Shown here in pieces: positions 40,801 through 51,054 of a stretch of DNA of 64,000 nt (its first letter is position 1; each line of letters starts with the position of its first letter). The position numbers and the translations under genes are program-made. Under the pieces are notes generated by a model. It saw only the letters and a list, made by a program, of their open reading frames with translations, was not told the DNA's origin and ran no database searches. This DNA is from Rhodococcus sp. IITR03 (GTDB taxonomy: Bacteria > Actinomycetota > Actinomycetes > Mycobacteriales > Mycobacteriaceae), in contig LATQ01000418.1 in NCBI GenBank assembly GCA_001017865.1, positions 12,912 through 76,911 on the forward strand. The letters are read 5' to 3'.

Positions 40801-40919
40801 TCCGCGCCGACCAACGGCGGCACTCGGGCGCAATACACCGAACCGCCGCCGAAGCCTGACCGATCACCCGACCTCGCGGCGCCCACCCGGAACCGCCGGA
40901 CCGAAGAAGGAGTAGACCT

Positions 40920-41728
40920 GTGACCGAGCCCACGACATGGGACACGTTCACGCTCGAGCGACCCGAACCGGGGATCGTCGTCGTGACGTTGAATCGTCCC
41001 GAACGCATGAACTCGATGACGAACACGATGTTCGTTGAACTCGAAAAGGTTGCGCTGCAACTCGATCGCGAGGACGACCTGCGGGTCGTGATCCTTACCG
41101 GGGCCGGCAAGGCGTTCTGCGGGGGGTTCGACCTCGACGACGCCGAAGGTCTGTCGTCGTTGACGCCGATGGGGATGCTCGATCAGCAGGAACTGGCGGC
41201 ACGGGCGCTCTCGGCCATCCGCAGCATCCGCGTTCCGGTCATCGCGGCGGTCAACGGCGCGGCGGCCGGTGGAGGACTGTCCTTGTCCCTGGCTGCGACA
41301 TCCGGATCGGCTCGCCGGCCGCGCGGTTCAACGCGGCGTTCGTGCGAATCGGTCTCTCGGCCGGGGATCTGGGTGCCTCATGGCACCTGACCCGGTTGAT
41401 CGGCCCGGCGCGGGCCGCGGAGTTCGCGTATACGGGCCGCTTCATCGAGGCCGTCGAAGCGGAGTCGCTCGGGCTGCTGAACGCAGTGGTACCCGCCGAG
41501 TCGCTGCTCGACGAGGCGGTCGCAATGGCGCGCCTCATCTGCGCCAACTCGCCTGCCGGAGTGCAGTTGTCGAAACGCGCACTGCACGCGAACATGGAGG
41601 TGTCGTCCTACGCCGCGGCGCTCGAACTGGAAAACCGTGGCCAGGCACTGCTCACCCGGGGCGAGGACATGCCCGAAGCGCTGGCCGCGTTCAAGGGCAA
41701 GCGCAGCCCGAAGTTCACGGGACGGTGA
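40920..41728 (+). CDS. enoyl-CoA hydratase/isomerase, first of a tandem pair, one frame break
   Basis: This is a crotonase of about 270 residues starting at GTG 40920. Motifs are VTLNRPERMNSMT, KAFCGGFDLDD and AAVNGAAAGGGLSLSLAAD. One base is missing near 41298, and then the sequence continues IRIGSPAARFNAAFVRIGLSAGDLGASWHLTRLIG. The FVRIGLSAGDLGASW segment replaces the Glu-rich GAGGTQR of classic hydratases, so it may be a dehydratase or isomerase variant. It is about two thirds identical by eye to the next gene, pointing to a local duplication. Confidence 0.8.
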
Positions 41729-41733
41729 TCGAC

Positions 41734-42583
41734 ATGACGCAGATGGACACGCGGGAGAATGCGTCCGTGCTGAGCAACTACGAGCCGCCCCGACTCGAAA
41801 CCCTCACCCTCGAGGTGCTCGAGGCAAGATCGCCGTTCTCACGATCAACAGGCCCGAGCGGATGAACTCGATGGTCGTGAAGATGTTCGAAGAGTTCAAC
41901 ACCGCCGCATATGCATTACGCGACACCGACACGCGGGCGCTGATCATTCGCGGTGCGGGCGAGCGGGCGTTCTGCGCCGGGTTCGACCTGGATGAGATCA
42001 GTGTGATCACCGAAATGGGTGTGCGGGAATTCCTGAAGTTTCAGGAGACCGCAACCGGGGGCTTGCTGCGCTGCGGCATCTACCGTTCCCGGTGATCGCG
42101 GCAATCCACGGCGCAGCCTCCGGCGGCGGTATGTCGCTCGCTCTCGCCGCCGACATCCGGTTGGTCGCCCCGACCGCGAAGTTCAACGCGGCCTTCGTCA
42201 AGGTGGGGTTGTCCGTCGGGGAACTCGGCACTTCCTGGCAACTGACCCGCCTCGTCGGGCCGGGCCGTGCAGCGGAGATCGCGTACACCGCACGCTTTGT
42301 CGGTGCCGAAGAGGCGGTCCGGATCGGGCTGGCCAACCGGGTGGTGCCGAGTGAAAACCTTTTCGACGAGGCCGTCGCGCTCGCCGAGACGATCGCAACG
42401 AATTCGCCCGGCGGGATCCGGATGTCGAAGCGCGCGCTGCAGCGGAACCAGGAAGTGACCTCCTACGCGGCGGCGCTGGAGTTGGAAAACCGGGGCCAGG
42501 CGCTGCTGACCCGAGGCGCCGATATGCCGGAAGCGCTCGCCGCATTCAAGGAGAAGCGGGTTCCGCGCTTCACCGGGGCATAG
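41734..42583 (+). CDS. enoyl-CoA hydratase/isomerase, second of a tandem pair, two frame breaks
   Basis: This gene starts five bases after its paralogue. Bases are missing near 41828 (joining LEVLEG to KIAVLTINRPERMNS) and near 42067 (joining to LRHLPFPVIAAIHGAASGGGMSLALAAD). The last part reads FNAAFVKVGLSVGELGTSWQLTRLVGPGRAAEIAYTARF and ends LAAFKEKRVPRFTGA, for about 283 residues. It has the same altered active-site segment as its neighbour. The two proteins could form a hetero-oligomer or act on successive double bonds. Confidence 0.8.
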
Positions 42584-42672
42584 ACGTAGAACAACCGATT
42601 GCTACAGCGTTCGGGCCCGGCGGCACGCGCCGGTGGCACGCGCCGGTGGCACTCTCTGATGGAGGCGAGCAT

Positions 42673-43766
42673 ATGACCTGGGAATGGACTCCCGACACCC
42701 TCGGCGCGCTGGAGCGATTCCTTCGCGAGCGAGGTATCACCGACGGACCGCTGACAACGTCACGCATCGGTGACGGACATTCGAATCTGACGTACCTGGT
42801 GTCCGACGGAGTGCGCCAGGTGATTGTTCGTCGGCCGCCGCCGCCGCCGGTCCCGCCGGTGCCCACGACATGCTGCGGGAGGCTCGGCTCGTCGGTGCAC
42901 TGGCCGGCAGCGGCGTACCGGTGGCGGCCGTGCTCGCCGTCGGTCAGACCGGCGACGTGCTCGACGTGCCGTTCTACGTCATGGATTACGTGGCCGGTCC
43001 GGTGGTCACCACCGAGACCCCGGCGGCCTTGAGCGCGCCGGTCGACCGTCGCCGGATCGGTGAGGCGCTGATCGATACCCTCGCCGCTCTGCACGCGGTC
43101 GACTGGCGGGCCGCGGGCCTCGGTGACCTCGGCCGGCCGGAAGGCTTCAACGAACGTCACCTGCGCCGCATGGGCCGACTGGTGACAGCCGAGGACGGGA
43201 TGCCACCGCCGGAATTCGCTGAGATCGATGCGTGGCTCGCTGCCCACGTTCCGACCGAGTCCGGTGCGACGATCATCCACAACGACTACCGCATCGGCAA
43301 CGTCATCCTCGCGCCCGACGCGCCGGGGCGTATCGCAGCGGTGCTGGACTGGGAACTGGCAACCATCGGTGACCCACTGTTCGATCTCGGGTACTTCCTC
43401 GCGTCGTATCCCGTCGAAGGACAGGACCGCACACCGACCGAAGATCTCGGTGTCGCCGTCCTCGAGGACGGCTATCCGACCCGCGACGAACTCGCCCGAC
43501 GGTATGCGGCTGCCACCGGCGCGGACCTGACGAACCTCGATTGGTATACCGCACTGGCACTGTGGAAGCTGGCGGTGCTGTACGAGTACGGGCGGCGACG
43601 GGCCGTCGCCGGCGTGGGGGATCAGTACTACCGCGACGGCGCCATGGTGCGTGCCTTTCTCGCCGCCGCTCATCGGGCGGCGGGCCTGACGACATCGGGT
43701 TCCCGAGCTGACGTCGAGACCGAAAACAGCGGTGCGGGGAAGACATTTCAGAGATCTTCCCTGTAA
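42673..43766 (+). CDS. aminoglycoside-phosphotransferase-fold kinase, one frame break
   Basis: This is a protein-kinase-like small-molecule phosphotransferase of about 364 residues. It has IGDGHSNLTYLV at the nucleotide loop, Brenner's motif IHNDYRIGNVILAP (catalytic Asp and Asn) and the Mg-binding AAVLDWELATIGDPLFDLGYF. One base is missing near 42855 in a CCG run. ATG 42673 follows GGAGG. Homologues are often beside acyl-CoA dehydrogenases (the ACAD10/FadE36 arrangement), where phosphorylation of a hydroxyacyl group assists its elimination. That would suit a tertiary-alcohol-bearing terpenoid intermediate, but this is inference. Confidence 0.78.
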
Positions 43767-43776
43767 GGAGTGCTGT

Positions 43777-45306
43777 ATGAACCCGATCGGACTAGCCACG
43801 TGGCTGCGTCGTCGCGCCGAACGTGACGGAAGCCGCCCGGCAGTGACGTTCGCCGGTGAGACACTGTCGTTCGCTGCGCTGCAACGAGGCGTCGAGGACC
43901 TGGCAAATGTGTTGTCCGCATGTGGCGTCGACCCCGGTGACCGCATCGCCTACGTCGGCTTCAACCACAGCCGCTTCCTGGTGGCTCTGTTCGCGACCGC
44001 GCGTCTCGGCGCGATCTTCGTGCCGTTGAACTTCCGCTTCACGGGAAGCGAACTTGCACACAACATCGAGGACAGCGGGGCTCGGCTGATCATGGCGGAC
44101 GACGCGCACACAGCTGCTGTGGACAAGGTGCGCGAGGATCTCCACATCCGGTGCTTCCTCCGCCTCGGCGCGGGCGCCGAAGGTTGGGACGGGCTCGACG
44201 ATCTGCTCGCCCGTGACCCGTCACATGTCGAGGAGGCGATTGTCGAGGCAGATTACCCGGCGATGATCCTGTACACGTCGGGAACTACGGGACGGCCCAA
44301 GGGGGCCATCCTCACGCACCGGAACGTGTGGACGAGCAATATGAACTGGATGCTGGCGGTGAACTACAACGCCGACCACGTCGCGCTTACGTCCGCGCCG
44401 CTGTTCCATTCCGGCGGGATGTGTGTCATGACGCTGCCTGTACTCATGGCGGGAGGCCACGTTGTAGTCCACGCGCACTTCGATGCGGGGATATTGCTCG
44501 ACGATATCGAGCGGTACCGGGTGACGTCGCTGTTCATGGTGCCAGCGATGATGCTGAGCACAAGTACGCATGAGCGATTCGCAACCGCCGATCTGTCCAG
44601 CGTCCGCATCATCGTCGCGGGAGCAGCCCCGGTCCCGGAGCCGATGCTGCGGTTGTACGCGGAACGGGGCATCCCCGTCAGCCAGTGCTGGGGGCTGACC
44701 GAGGCCGCCACCGGTGCGACCTTCCTGGGGACGGACCGGGCTCTGGACAAGCTCGGGTCGTGCGGCACGGCCGGCCTTCTCAACGAGGTTCGGTTGATCG
44801 ACTTCGACGGCAATGTTCTCACCACGCCGTGGGTGCACGGCGAACTGTGCGTGCGTGGCGACACGGTGACTCCGGGGTATTGGAATCTGCCGGAGGCGAC
44901 CACGGCGGCGCTGACACCGGACGGCTGGCTGCGCACCGGCGATGTTGCCTACCAAGACGAGGACGGCTACTTCTACATTGCCGACCGGCTCAACGACATG
45001 GTCATCAGCGGGGGCGAGAACGTCTACCCGGCGGAGGTCGAGAGCGTGCTCTACGGTCATCCGTCCGTCGCGGAGGTCGCGGTGATCGGTGCCCCCGACG
45101 AGCGCTGGGGCGAACGGGTCGTGGCGGTGGTGGTGCTTGTGCAGGGCGCGCAGCTCGAACTCGAAGAACTCCGGGAGTTCGCCGGCGCCCGACTGGCCCG
45201 GTACAAACTGCCGCTCGAATTGCGCATCGTCGACGTACTTCCGCGAAATACGACCGGCAAGGTGCTCAAACACGAGTTGCGTGCGATGACCGGTACCGGT
45301 GTGTGA
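43777..45306 (+). CDS. acyl-CoA synthetase (AMP-forming CoA ligase)
   Basis: This is an intact ligase of about 509 residues. Motifs are LYTSGTTGRPKGAILTHRN, the adenine pocket CWGLTEAATGA, TGDVAYQDEDGYFYIADRLNDMVISGGENVYPAEVE, and the catalytic Lys in NTTGKVLKHEL. ATG 43777 is six bases after AAGGAG. It begins ten bases after the phosphotransferase gene, in the same operon. It activates a carboxylic acid, perhaps the carboxylate made by the P450, ADH and ALDH or a later acid. Confidence 0.9.
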   Translation: MNPIGLATWLRRRAERDGSRPAVTFAGETLSFAALQRGVEDLANVLSACGVDPGDRIAYVGFNHSRFLVALFATARLGAIFVPLNFRFTGSELAHNIEDSGARLIMADDAHTAAVDKVREDLHIRCFLRLGAGAEGWDGLDDLLARDPSHVEEAIVEADYPAMILYTSGTTGRPKGAILTHRNVWTSNMNWMLAVNYNADHVALTSAPLFHSGGMCVMTLPVLMAGGHVVVHAHFDAGILLDDIERYRVTSLFMVPAMMLSTSTHERFATADLSSVRIIVAGAAPVPEPMLRLYAERGIPVSQCWGLTEAATGATFLGTDRALDKLGSCGTAGLLNEVRLIDFDGNVLTTPWVHGELCVRGDTVTPGYWNLPEATTAALTPDGWLRTGDVAYQDEDGYFYIADRLNDMVISGGENVYPAEVESVLYGHPSVAEVAVIGAPDERWGERVVAVVVLVQGAQLELEELREFAGARLARYKLPLELRIVDVLPRNTTGKVLKHELRAMTGTGV

Positions 45307-45394
45307 TCTCGGATCGGCCGGACGCGGACCCGAGAGTTCTTGGTCGATACCCGCTCACGTCACGGGCACGTGCTGCTGGTGTCCACTCGATATG

Positions 45395-46115
45395 CAGGTC
45401 GTGTAGCCACTTCACCGCCCGCAATCGTGCCCGGTCCGGCACAGGACCTCGGGCAGTGAGGGATCCGGGTACAGCATGCGGGGCACAGAGTCGGCCGGCT
45501 GCAGGCGGGCGATGAGCAATTCGTGTTCCGAGGAGAATTCGCGCACGTCGAAGCGGGCGAACAGTTGGTCGTAGACCATCGCGGCCTCGTCGAGATTCGA
45601 GGATCGCCCCACGAGTTCGGTCGCGGTGATGCCCTGCTGGGCTATCGGGACGATGAAGATATCGTGCGTCGGTCGATCCCAGCGACTCGATCGCTTCGGT
45701 GTCCTCTGCGGCGCGATCGATGTGGTAAGTCACCCGGACGCCAGGGGATGGGGTTTTCGAAGCCGGCCCCACCGGCCATGCCGCATACAGTTTTTGCGGT
45801 TCGAGCGGTGCGATCAGAAAACCGGAACGTGGATCACCAACCGGCGGCCGTCCCACCGATCGACGTCGACGTCGACGTCGAAAGTAAGACACAGATGTCG
45901 TCCGCGGCGAACAGGCGATGTGCGAGTGAGGCGTGATGTCCCGGCGAGATCGCCGACAGTACTGCACAGATCCAGAAGATCATCATCATGCGGGAAAAAT
46001 AGGGACCGACTTCGTTCCCTACGAGAGCCACGGTATCGGCGCAGTCTCGTCGTAGCAGACGGGACCGACTCGCCCCGCACCCCGAGCGGTGAACTCGCCC
46101 AGTTGCGCTCACCTG
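45395..46115 (-). pseudogene. broken minus-strand gene of unknown family
   Basis: Several minus-strand pieces have protein-like composition but sit in different frames: GNEVGPYFSRMMMIFWICA (about 46000), FLIAPLEPQKLYAAWPVG (about 45790), DIFIVPIAQQGITATELVG (about 45650) and VYDQLFARFDVREFSSEHELLIARLQPADSVP (about 45510). I do not recognise the family. The pieces could be one gene of roughly 230 residues with three or more frame breaks, or a true pseudogene. No plus-strand gene is supported here. Confidence 0.3.
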
Positions 46116-46195
46116 CTGTCAGGTGAAGTGGCGAGTGGCCGGGTCTGTCGATCCCATGATGTGAATGTGAGCCCGAAGCTGAACGTGTTCAGGCG

Positions 46196-46239
46196 CTGAA
46201 CTGCCCCTGCACCGTCCGATGGGTGCAGAGGCAGTTCAG
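46196..46239 (-). terminator. terminator after the 46.3-47.3 kb gene
   Basis: CTGAACTGCC-CCTGCACC pairs with GGTGCAG-A-GGCAGTTCAG (18-bp imperfect stem, eight-base loop), 12 bases past the stop of the minus-strand gene. Confidence 0.7.
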
Positions 46240-46250
46240 GGCTCGGCGTG

Positions 46251-47262
46251 TTATGTCAGGGTGGGGCGGTAGGCGTAGGACGACGACCGCGACAGGGCGA
46301 ATTCGAAGATGCCGTAACCGGTCTGCCCGTTCCATCCGAACGCGCAGCACCGGTCGGTCAGGGCTGAGTCGAGAGTCTTCGGGCCCACTGTTCCGTCGAG
46401 GGGATAGGTGTCGAAGTCTTCGAAGTCGCGACCGCGAACCTTTCCGTGGTGGCCCCCGTAACCGCCACCGGCCATGTATCCGCCGCCGGCCGAGGCGTCG
46501 GCGTCGACGCGGTAGGTTGCGCCGGCGGCGGTCGCAATCTCCACTGTGCCGCTGAGCAGGTCGTTACCTGCCGTGAATGCCAGGTTGTGCCGGACGTCGG
46601 TGATGTCGTCGAGGTGGCCGTCGTCGTGCATGACGGCCCCTTCCAGCAGAATCCGTCCACCGTGCCGGTCCTCGACGAGGAGGAACCCGAATGTGCGGTC
46701 CGGGAACTGGGCCTGGTACCAGATGTGCAAGCCCTGACCCCCGGACATGGTGCGTACCCCGCGGGAGCGGTCCCGTAGTCCGTACCAGCCATTGACATCG
46801 GTGGTGGTGCCGTCCAGGGTGAGCGTGCTTCGTAGCGGCCGGGTTGGAACAGATGGTCGAACGAGGTGACGTTTCCGTCGGTGTTCGCCACGTCCACCGA
46901 CCCGAGCCAATAGGCGCCCGGGCATGCCAGAGGAGGTCTAGTTCGAGTCCGGTCTTGTTCTCGTGAAGATGAATTCGCCAGGTCCTGTTGTCCTCGATCG
47001 TCTCCCATCGCAGGGGGCCGACAGAGGCAGCGTCGGTGGCGTCGTGTTCGGTGGAGACGCGGAGGTTGCGTTGTTCGGAGGCGGTGGTCACTACCACGAA
47101 TCCGTCCACGACGTTCCGCGGCGGATAAACCCCCGCACCGAGGATCACCGACGGTGTGGTCCCATCGTCAGGATGGAGGTTGAACATGAACCGGTCGAAG
47201 AACTTCTCCGGCATGTCCGCAGTGGCCCGAGTGGTCAGGGCGTCGTGGAATCTGTCGGTCAT
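46251..47262 (-). CDS. uncharacterised protein, possibly CrtC/lipocalin-like beta-barrel, two frame breaks
   Basis: The N-terminus (MTDRFHDALTT to LLWHARAP), a middle piece (GAYWLGSVDVANTDGNVTSFDHLFQPGRY) and the C-terminus (STLTLDGTTTDVNGWYGLRDRSRGVR to FALSRSSSYAYRPTLT) join if bases are restored near 46925 and 46835, giving about 337 residues. The beta-rich pattern with GWYGLRDRSRG recalls hydroxyneurosporene-synthase/AttH-like lipocalin proteins, some of which act on terpenoids or steroids. I cannot name the family with confidence. It lies 25 bases downstream of the MFS gene in the same direction. Confidence 0.55.
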
Positions 47263-47287
47263 TCGTCTTCCTTTTCGTCGGTCGGCG

Positions 47288-48582
47288 TCAGTTGCCCACC
47301 GGTGACGTCTTCTCGCTGGGCTGCTCGACGGCGTCGATTTCTTGGTGGTCGAGGGTAAAGCGATAGGTGCCCATCATGAGCAGGCAGGCGATCCCAATTC
47401 CGACCAGCACGATGATCGGTACGGCACCGGCACGGTAAGACCCCGTGGCGCTGTAGATCTGTCCGAGCAGGAAGATGCCGAAGGCCGCGCCCTGAGCATA
47501 GAGGAAGTAGATGAATCCCAGCACCCGACCGTACGAGTGCTTGGGGAAGTACCTACTCACCATGTAGGCGGCGAGGTCACCTTCGGATCCCAGTCCGAGA
47601 CCGATCAGCGCAGAGCCGAGGAAAAGCAGTCCTACCTCCGACGAGGTGATCATGAGGAAGACGCCGATCGCGCACAGCGCGAAGATGATCGAACCGATCA
47701 AGGTGCATAGAAGCGGTCGAGCAGGTAGCCGACGAGCAGGCGAGCGAGGATTGACGACAGGCTGAGAACGGACAGGACGGACACGGCGGTGGTCTGGTTG
47801 ATGCCCTTGTCGGTAGCCATCGGCACAACTTGCGACATCAGGCCGAAGGTGCTGAAGAGACCAGGAAGATGGCGACGGAGAGCAGCCAGAACTGTCGGTA
47901 TTTCCGCGCCACGGTGAGAAGGGACTCTCCGGCCATCCGGCCTTGCAGACGTGCAGCTTCGCGTTCGGCGTCGTGTTCGGCCGGCATCCGGGTGATGAAC
48001 GCGTAGACCGAAGCCGGAATGATGGTGCACACCGCACCGATGACGAGGAAGGCCATCCGCCAGCCGCCCATGCCCAGCACCCAGTTGGCGAGGTACGGCA
48101 TCAGAACTCCGCAAGCCCCGAGACCGGCCATGAGAATGCCCAGTGCCATGCCGCGACGGTCCTGGAACCAAGCGCTGACCACAGCTGAGTGCGCTACCGG
48201 ATTCACGCACCAGCGCCGGCGCCGATCACGATGCAGAGCGCGAAGAACAGCATTTCATTGTTGGGAAGTGCGGCCATCAACATGAGGCCGATTCCGAAAG
48301 TCAACGCCATCGGCACCGAAGGCACCTTGGGACCGAAGCGATCGATGAGGAACCCGAGGATGACGATGCTGATGCCGACCATCACCGTCTCGACGGAGAG
48401 GCCGTTGGCGATGACGCTGCGGTCCCAGCCGAATTCCTCGGTCATGGGCTTGCCGAGGATATTGAACAGGACGTTGACCGTGCTGGTGCCGAACAGCAGC
48501 GTCAGAAATCCGGTGGCGACGTACCACCAGCGGTTCAGATGCCGCGTGGGCGCTTGCAGCCAGTGATTCCGACTGCGCTCAT
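47288..48582 (-). CDS. MFS transporter of the oxalate/formate antiporter (OFA) type, about four frame breaks
   Basis: Twelve membrane segments can be assembled from four frames: WWYVATGFLTLLFGTSTVNVLFN, GLSVETVMVGISIVILGFLIDRFGP, GMALGILMAGLGACGVLMPYLANWVLG, GINQTTAVSVLSVLSLSSILARLLVGYLLDRF and LIGLGLGSEGDLAAYMVSRYFPKHSYG. Bases are missing near 48553, 48215, 47862 and 47706. The ATG at 48582 gives about 430 residues. OFA-family carriers import or export small carboxylates, so it may take up the pathway acid. Two TGGwCnGwCCA operators (48672-48699) lie upstream of the start. Confidence 0.75.
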
Positions 48583-48671
48583 GGAAGCTCCTGTCGATCG
48601 AAAATCGGTAGTCGAGGTGGCGATGCCGAAGGGGATCACGACGAGTGGTGTCCGTCACATATGACACCATA

Positions 48672-48699
48672 TGGACCGTCCAATGTAAAGGACAGTCCA
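48672..48699. promoter_or_regulatory. tandem TGGwCnGwCCA operators upstream of the MFS gene
   Basis: TGGACCGTCCA (48672-48682, a perfect palindrome apart from the centre) and AGGACAGTCCA (48689-48699) have centres 17 bases apart. They lie between the quinone oxidoreductase end and the MFS start, with ATATG-type AT-rich sequence beside them. Confidence 0.6.
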
Positions 48700-48738
48700 A
48701 ATGGAAATGATGGAGCTCTTCCCGGTCCCGGACGGTCC

Positions 48739-49719
48739 TCAGCTGGACGAGAGAACGATTTTCCCGAAGCGGCATCCCCGTTCCAGTTGCGTGTGCGCCA
48801 CGGCGGCCTGGTCGAGCGGGAATACCGCCCCGATCGGGAGCGGCGAAACGGTCTCTGTATCGAGCAGCCGTAGCAGGCCTGTGAAGTCGTGCGGGCTGCC
48901 CATCGTGGTCCCGATCAGCTCGTACTGGCCGAAATAGAACGGGCGGACATCGATCGTGGCGAGATCGTTGCGCGATGCCCCCAGCACGACCAGGCGGCCC
49001 CCCGGGCGTAATGCCGAGAGGGACTGCTCCCACGTTCCGACGGAGTCCAAGACCAGATCGAAGCCTTGCCCGTGTGGTGAGAACTGTCGAGCGGCCTCGG
49101 GCCACGCGGGGTCGGTGTACAACACTCCGTTCGCGGCGCCGAGTTCCTGTGCTTGCGCGATCTTCGAGGACGCCGAGGAGGTAACGGTGACGCGCGCGCC
49201 AATTGCGGTTCCGAGTATCACGGCCATAGTTGCGACGCCGCCACCGGCGCCGAGAACCAGAAGGTTCTCGCCTGCGCGGAGACCGCCACGAGTGAACAGG
49301 GCTCGATAGGTGGTGAGTCCGACAAGGGGCAGTGCGGCGGCCTGTTCCCAAGTGAGTCTTTTGGGCTTGGGTGCAACGCAGTCCGCCGGGACTCGGACCA
49401 ACTCGGCGTATGTGCCACGTTGGCGGTCGCCGAGGATCTCCCACCGCGAGCTCGGGGCGGATTCTCGATCGCCCCACCACAGAGACGGGAGAACAAGTAC
49501 CTCCTCGCCTGTGTCCGTGCGGATTCCGGCGCCGTCGGCACCCAGAATGTGCGGTAGTGGCGAGGAGTATCGGCCCTGTCGGACGAGGACGTCGTGCCAA
49601 TTGAGTGCGGCCGCCTTCAATCGGACGGTGACCCAGCCAGGAGCGACACTCGGATCGGGGACCGATTGCCATTGCAAGACGTCAGGCTCCCCGAACTCCT
49701 GCATTACCACCGCGTCCAT
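48739..49719 (-). CDS. zinc-free medium-chain dehydrogenase / NADPH:quinone oxidoreductase-like
   Basis: This is an intact 326-residue MDR protein. The N-terminal catalytic domain has ALNWHDVLVRQGRY and ILGADGAGI; the Rossmann motif is VLGAGGGVAT at about residue 156. No zinc ligands (GHE, CxxC) are present, which separates it from alcohol dehydrogenases. Family members reduce quinones or the double bond of enones or enoyl-CoA with NADPH. It may saturate an alpha,beta-unsaturated terpenoid ketone. It is on the same strand as the MFS gene but is separated from it by the operator region. Confidence 0.82.
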   Translation of the reverse strand: MDAVVMQEFGEPDVLQWQSVPDPSVAPGWVTVRLKAAALNWHDVLVRQGRYSSPLPHILGADGAGIRTDTGEEVLVLPSLWWGDRESAPSSRWEILGDRQRGTYAELVRVPADCVAPKPKRLTWEQAAALPLVGLTTYRALFTRGGLRAGENLLVLGAGGGVATMAVILGTAIGARVTVTSSASSKIAQAQELGAANGVLYTDPAWPEAARQFSPHGQGFDLVLDSVGTWEQSLSALRPGGRLVVLGASRNDLATIDVRPFYFGQYELIGTTMGSPHDFTGLLRLLDTETVSPLPIGAVFPLDQAAVAHTQLERGCRFGKIVLSSS

Positions 49720-49790
49720 TGAAGATCCTTACGCTCGTAGGTGCACGATGCTGCATATCCGCCCAGTGGACATCGTTCGGTGAACGACCG

Positions 49791-50112
49791 TCACCAGCGC
49801 CGGTTCGATAGCCGATCATCAGGGGACCGCCCTTGGGGCCTTCGGTGTCGTTTGCGGTCGCGTTCTGTCGGCCTGCCCCAGATGCCGTACTGCTCGTAGT
49901 GCGCCAGTGCACGGTTGCGGCATCGAAGGAGCACGGGGCAGTGTTCACACACCCTCTTCGCCTCGCTTTCCCGCAACGTCCGTTCGTGATGCGTTCCGTT
50001 CTCGGGTCCGAAAGACAACGGAGCGTTGCCATTCCGACACAGGCCGTGCTGCTGCCAGTGCGTGTCGGCGGCCGAGAACGCGATCGCGTTCTTTGGGTGC
50101 AGGAAATGTCAC
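49791..50112 (-). CDS. WhiB-like iron-sulphur transcription factor, start uncertain
   Basis: The four cluster cysteines of the Wbl family are present: one in HWQQHGLCRNGNAPLSF, then CEHCPVLLRC. These are followed by the hallmark beta-turn YGIWGRPTERDR and a basic tail (RKRHRRPQ). Upstream of the first Cys, the frame meets a stop at about 50113. A GTG at 50110-50112 (MTFPAPK) begins in another frame, so one base is probably missing near 50085. The protein would have about 105 residues. Wbl proteins bind a 4Fe-4S cluster and work with sigma factors as redox-sensitive regulators. Confidence 0.7.
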
Positions 50113-50245
50113 GGTGTTCGCCTGAAATGAGCGGTGGGTGCGCGAAGGGTCGGCAGAAATCGGGGAGTGCGTGTCGGCGACGATGGCAGAGGTTGTCGCG
50201 AGCACGTCGTGGCCTGTTGCACGCGGGAGAGATGTCCTCCACCGG

Positions 50246-51054
50246 TCAACAAACAGCGCTGCAGGTGACGGTGGCGGTGGTGCACGTCTTTCCCGCGGTG
50301 TTGCGACTGGAAACCTCGACGATTCCGAGGCTGCGACCACGGTGCACGATCTTCGGTGCGAACGTGACAGGTTCATCCGATGGGCACGGCCGCAGATACG
50401 AGATGTGAATCGAGGTAGTGCGGAAATCAGCATCGGCTAACGCGGCCGAGCCTGTGATTTCGGAGGCACACAGGAGCACACCGCCATGAATGTTGCCCAT
50501 CGGATTGGCGAGCATCGGCGACGGGCCGAACTCGATCCCGCTGGCCTCGCGCGCGTACTCGACGCCCAGCAGATCGACGATCGAGCGTGCACGGAGCCGA
50601 GAGTCCAAGTCGTCGGGGGAGATCGCCGGTGCGCCAGGAGGGGCGATGAGCGGTACTGTCTGAAGGCGAGTGGTCCCACTGGCAATCAACCGGCCTTGGG
50701 CGTCGACGATTCGGCCGCCGGCCAGTCCGGCGCGCGCGCCTCGCCCAAGAACCCAACTCTCGGCGCGCAGTATCGCCCCGTCGACCGGTGGATCCTCTAT
50801 GAAGTCGAGGTGGATTTCGGTGCTTACCGCCCAGAATCCCTCAGGCGTCATCGTGTTGACGAGATAGCCATCACATCATCCATCACCACACCGAGAGTTC
50901 CTCGGCACGGTCGTCCGAGCTGGTCGGCAAGCCATGGACCGGTGAGCATTTCGGTCGACGCGTGGGAGTCGTCGCCAGTGATGTCGGCGACTCGAAGCAA
51001 CCGTTCGGCGCCGGTGGAAACGAAATGGAGCGCAGTGGAATTGTCGGTGGTCAT
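50246..51054 (-). CDS. tandem hotdog acyl-CoA thioesterase, one frame break
   Basis: The first hotdog domain includes GVVMDDVMAYLVN (helix of the active site) once a missing base near 50863 is restored. The second includes NPMGNIHGGVLLCASEITGSAAL, the HGG motif of PaaI-type thioesterases. The corrected length is about 269 residues. It would hydrolyse stalled or end-product acyl-CoA. It is the last gene of the operon starting at 54110. Confidence 0.75.
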
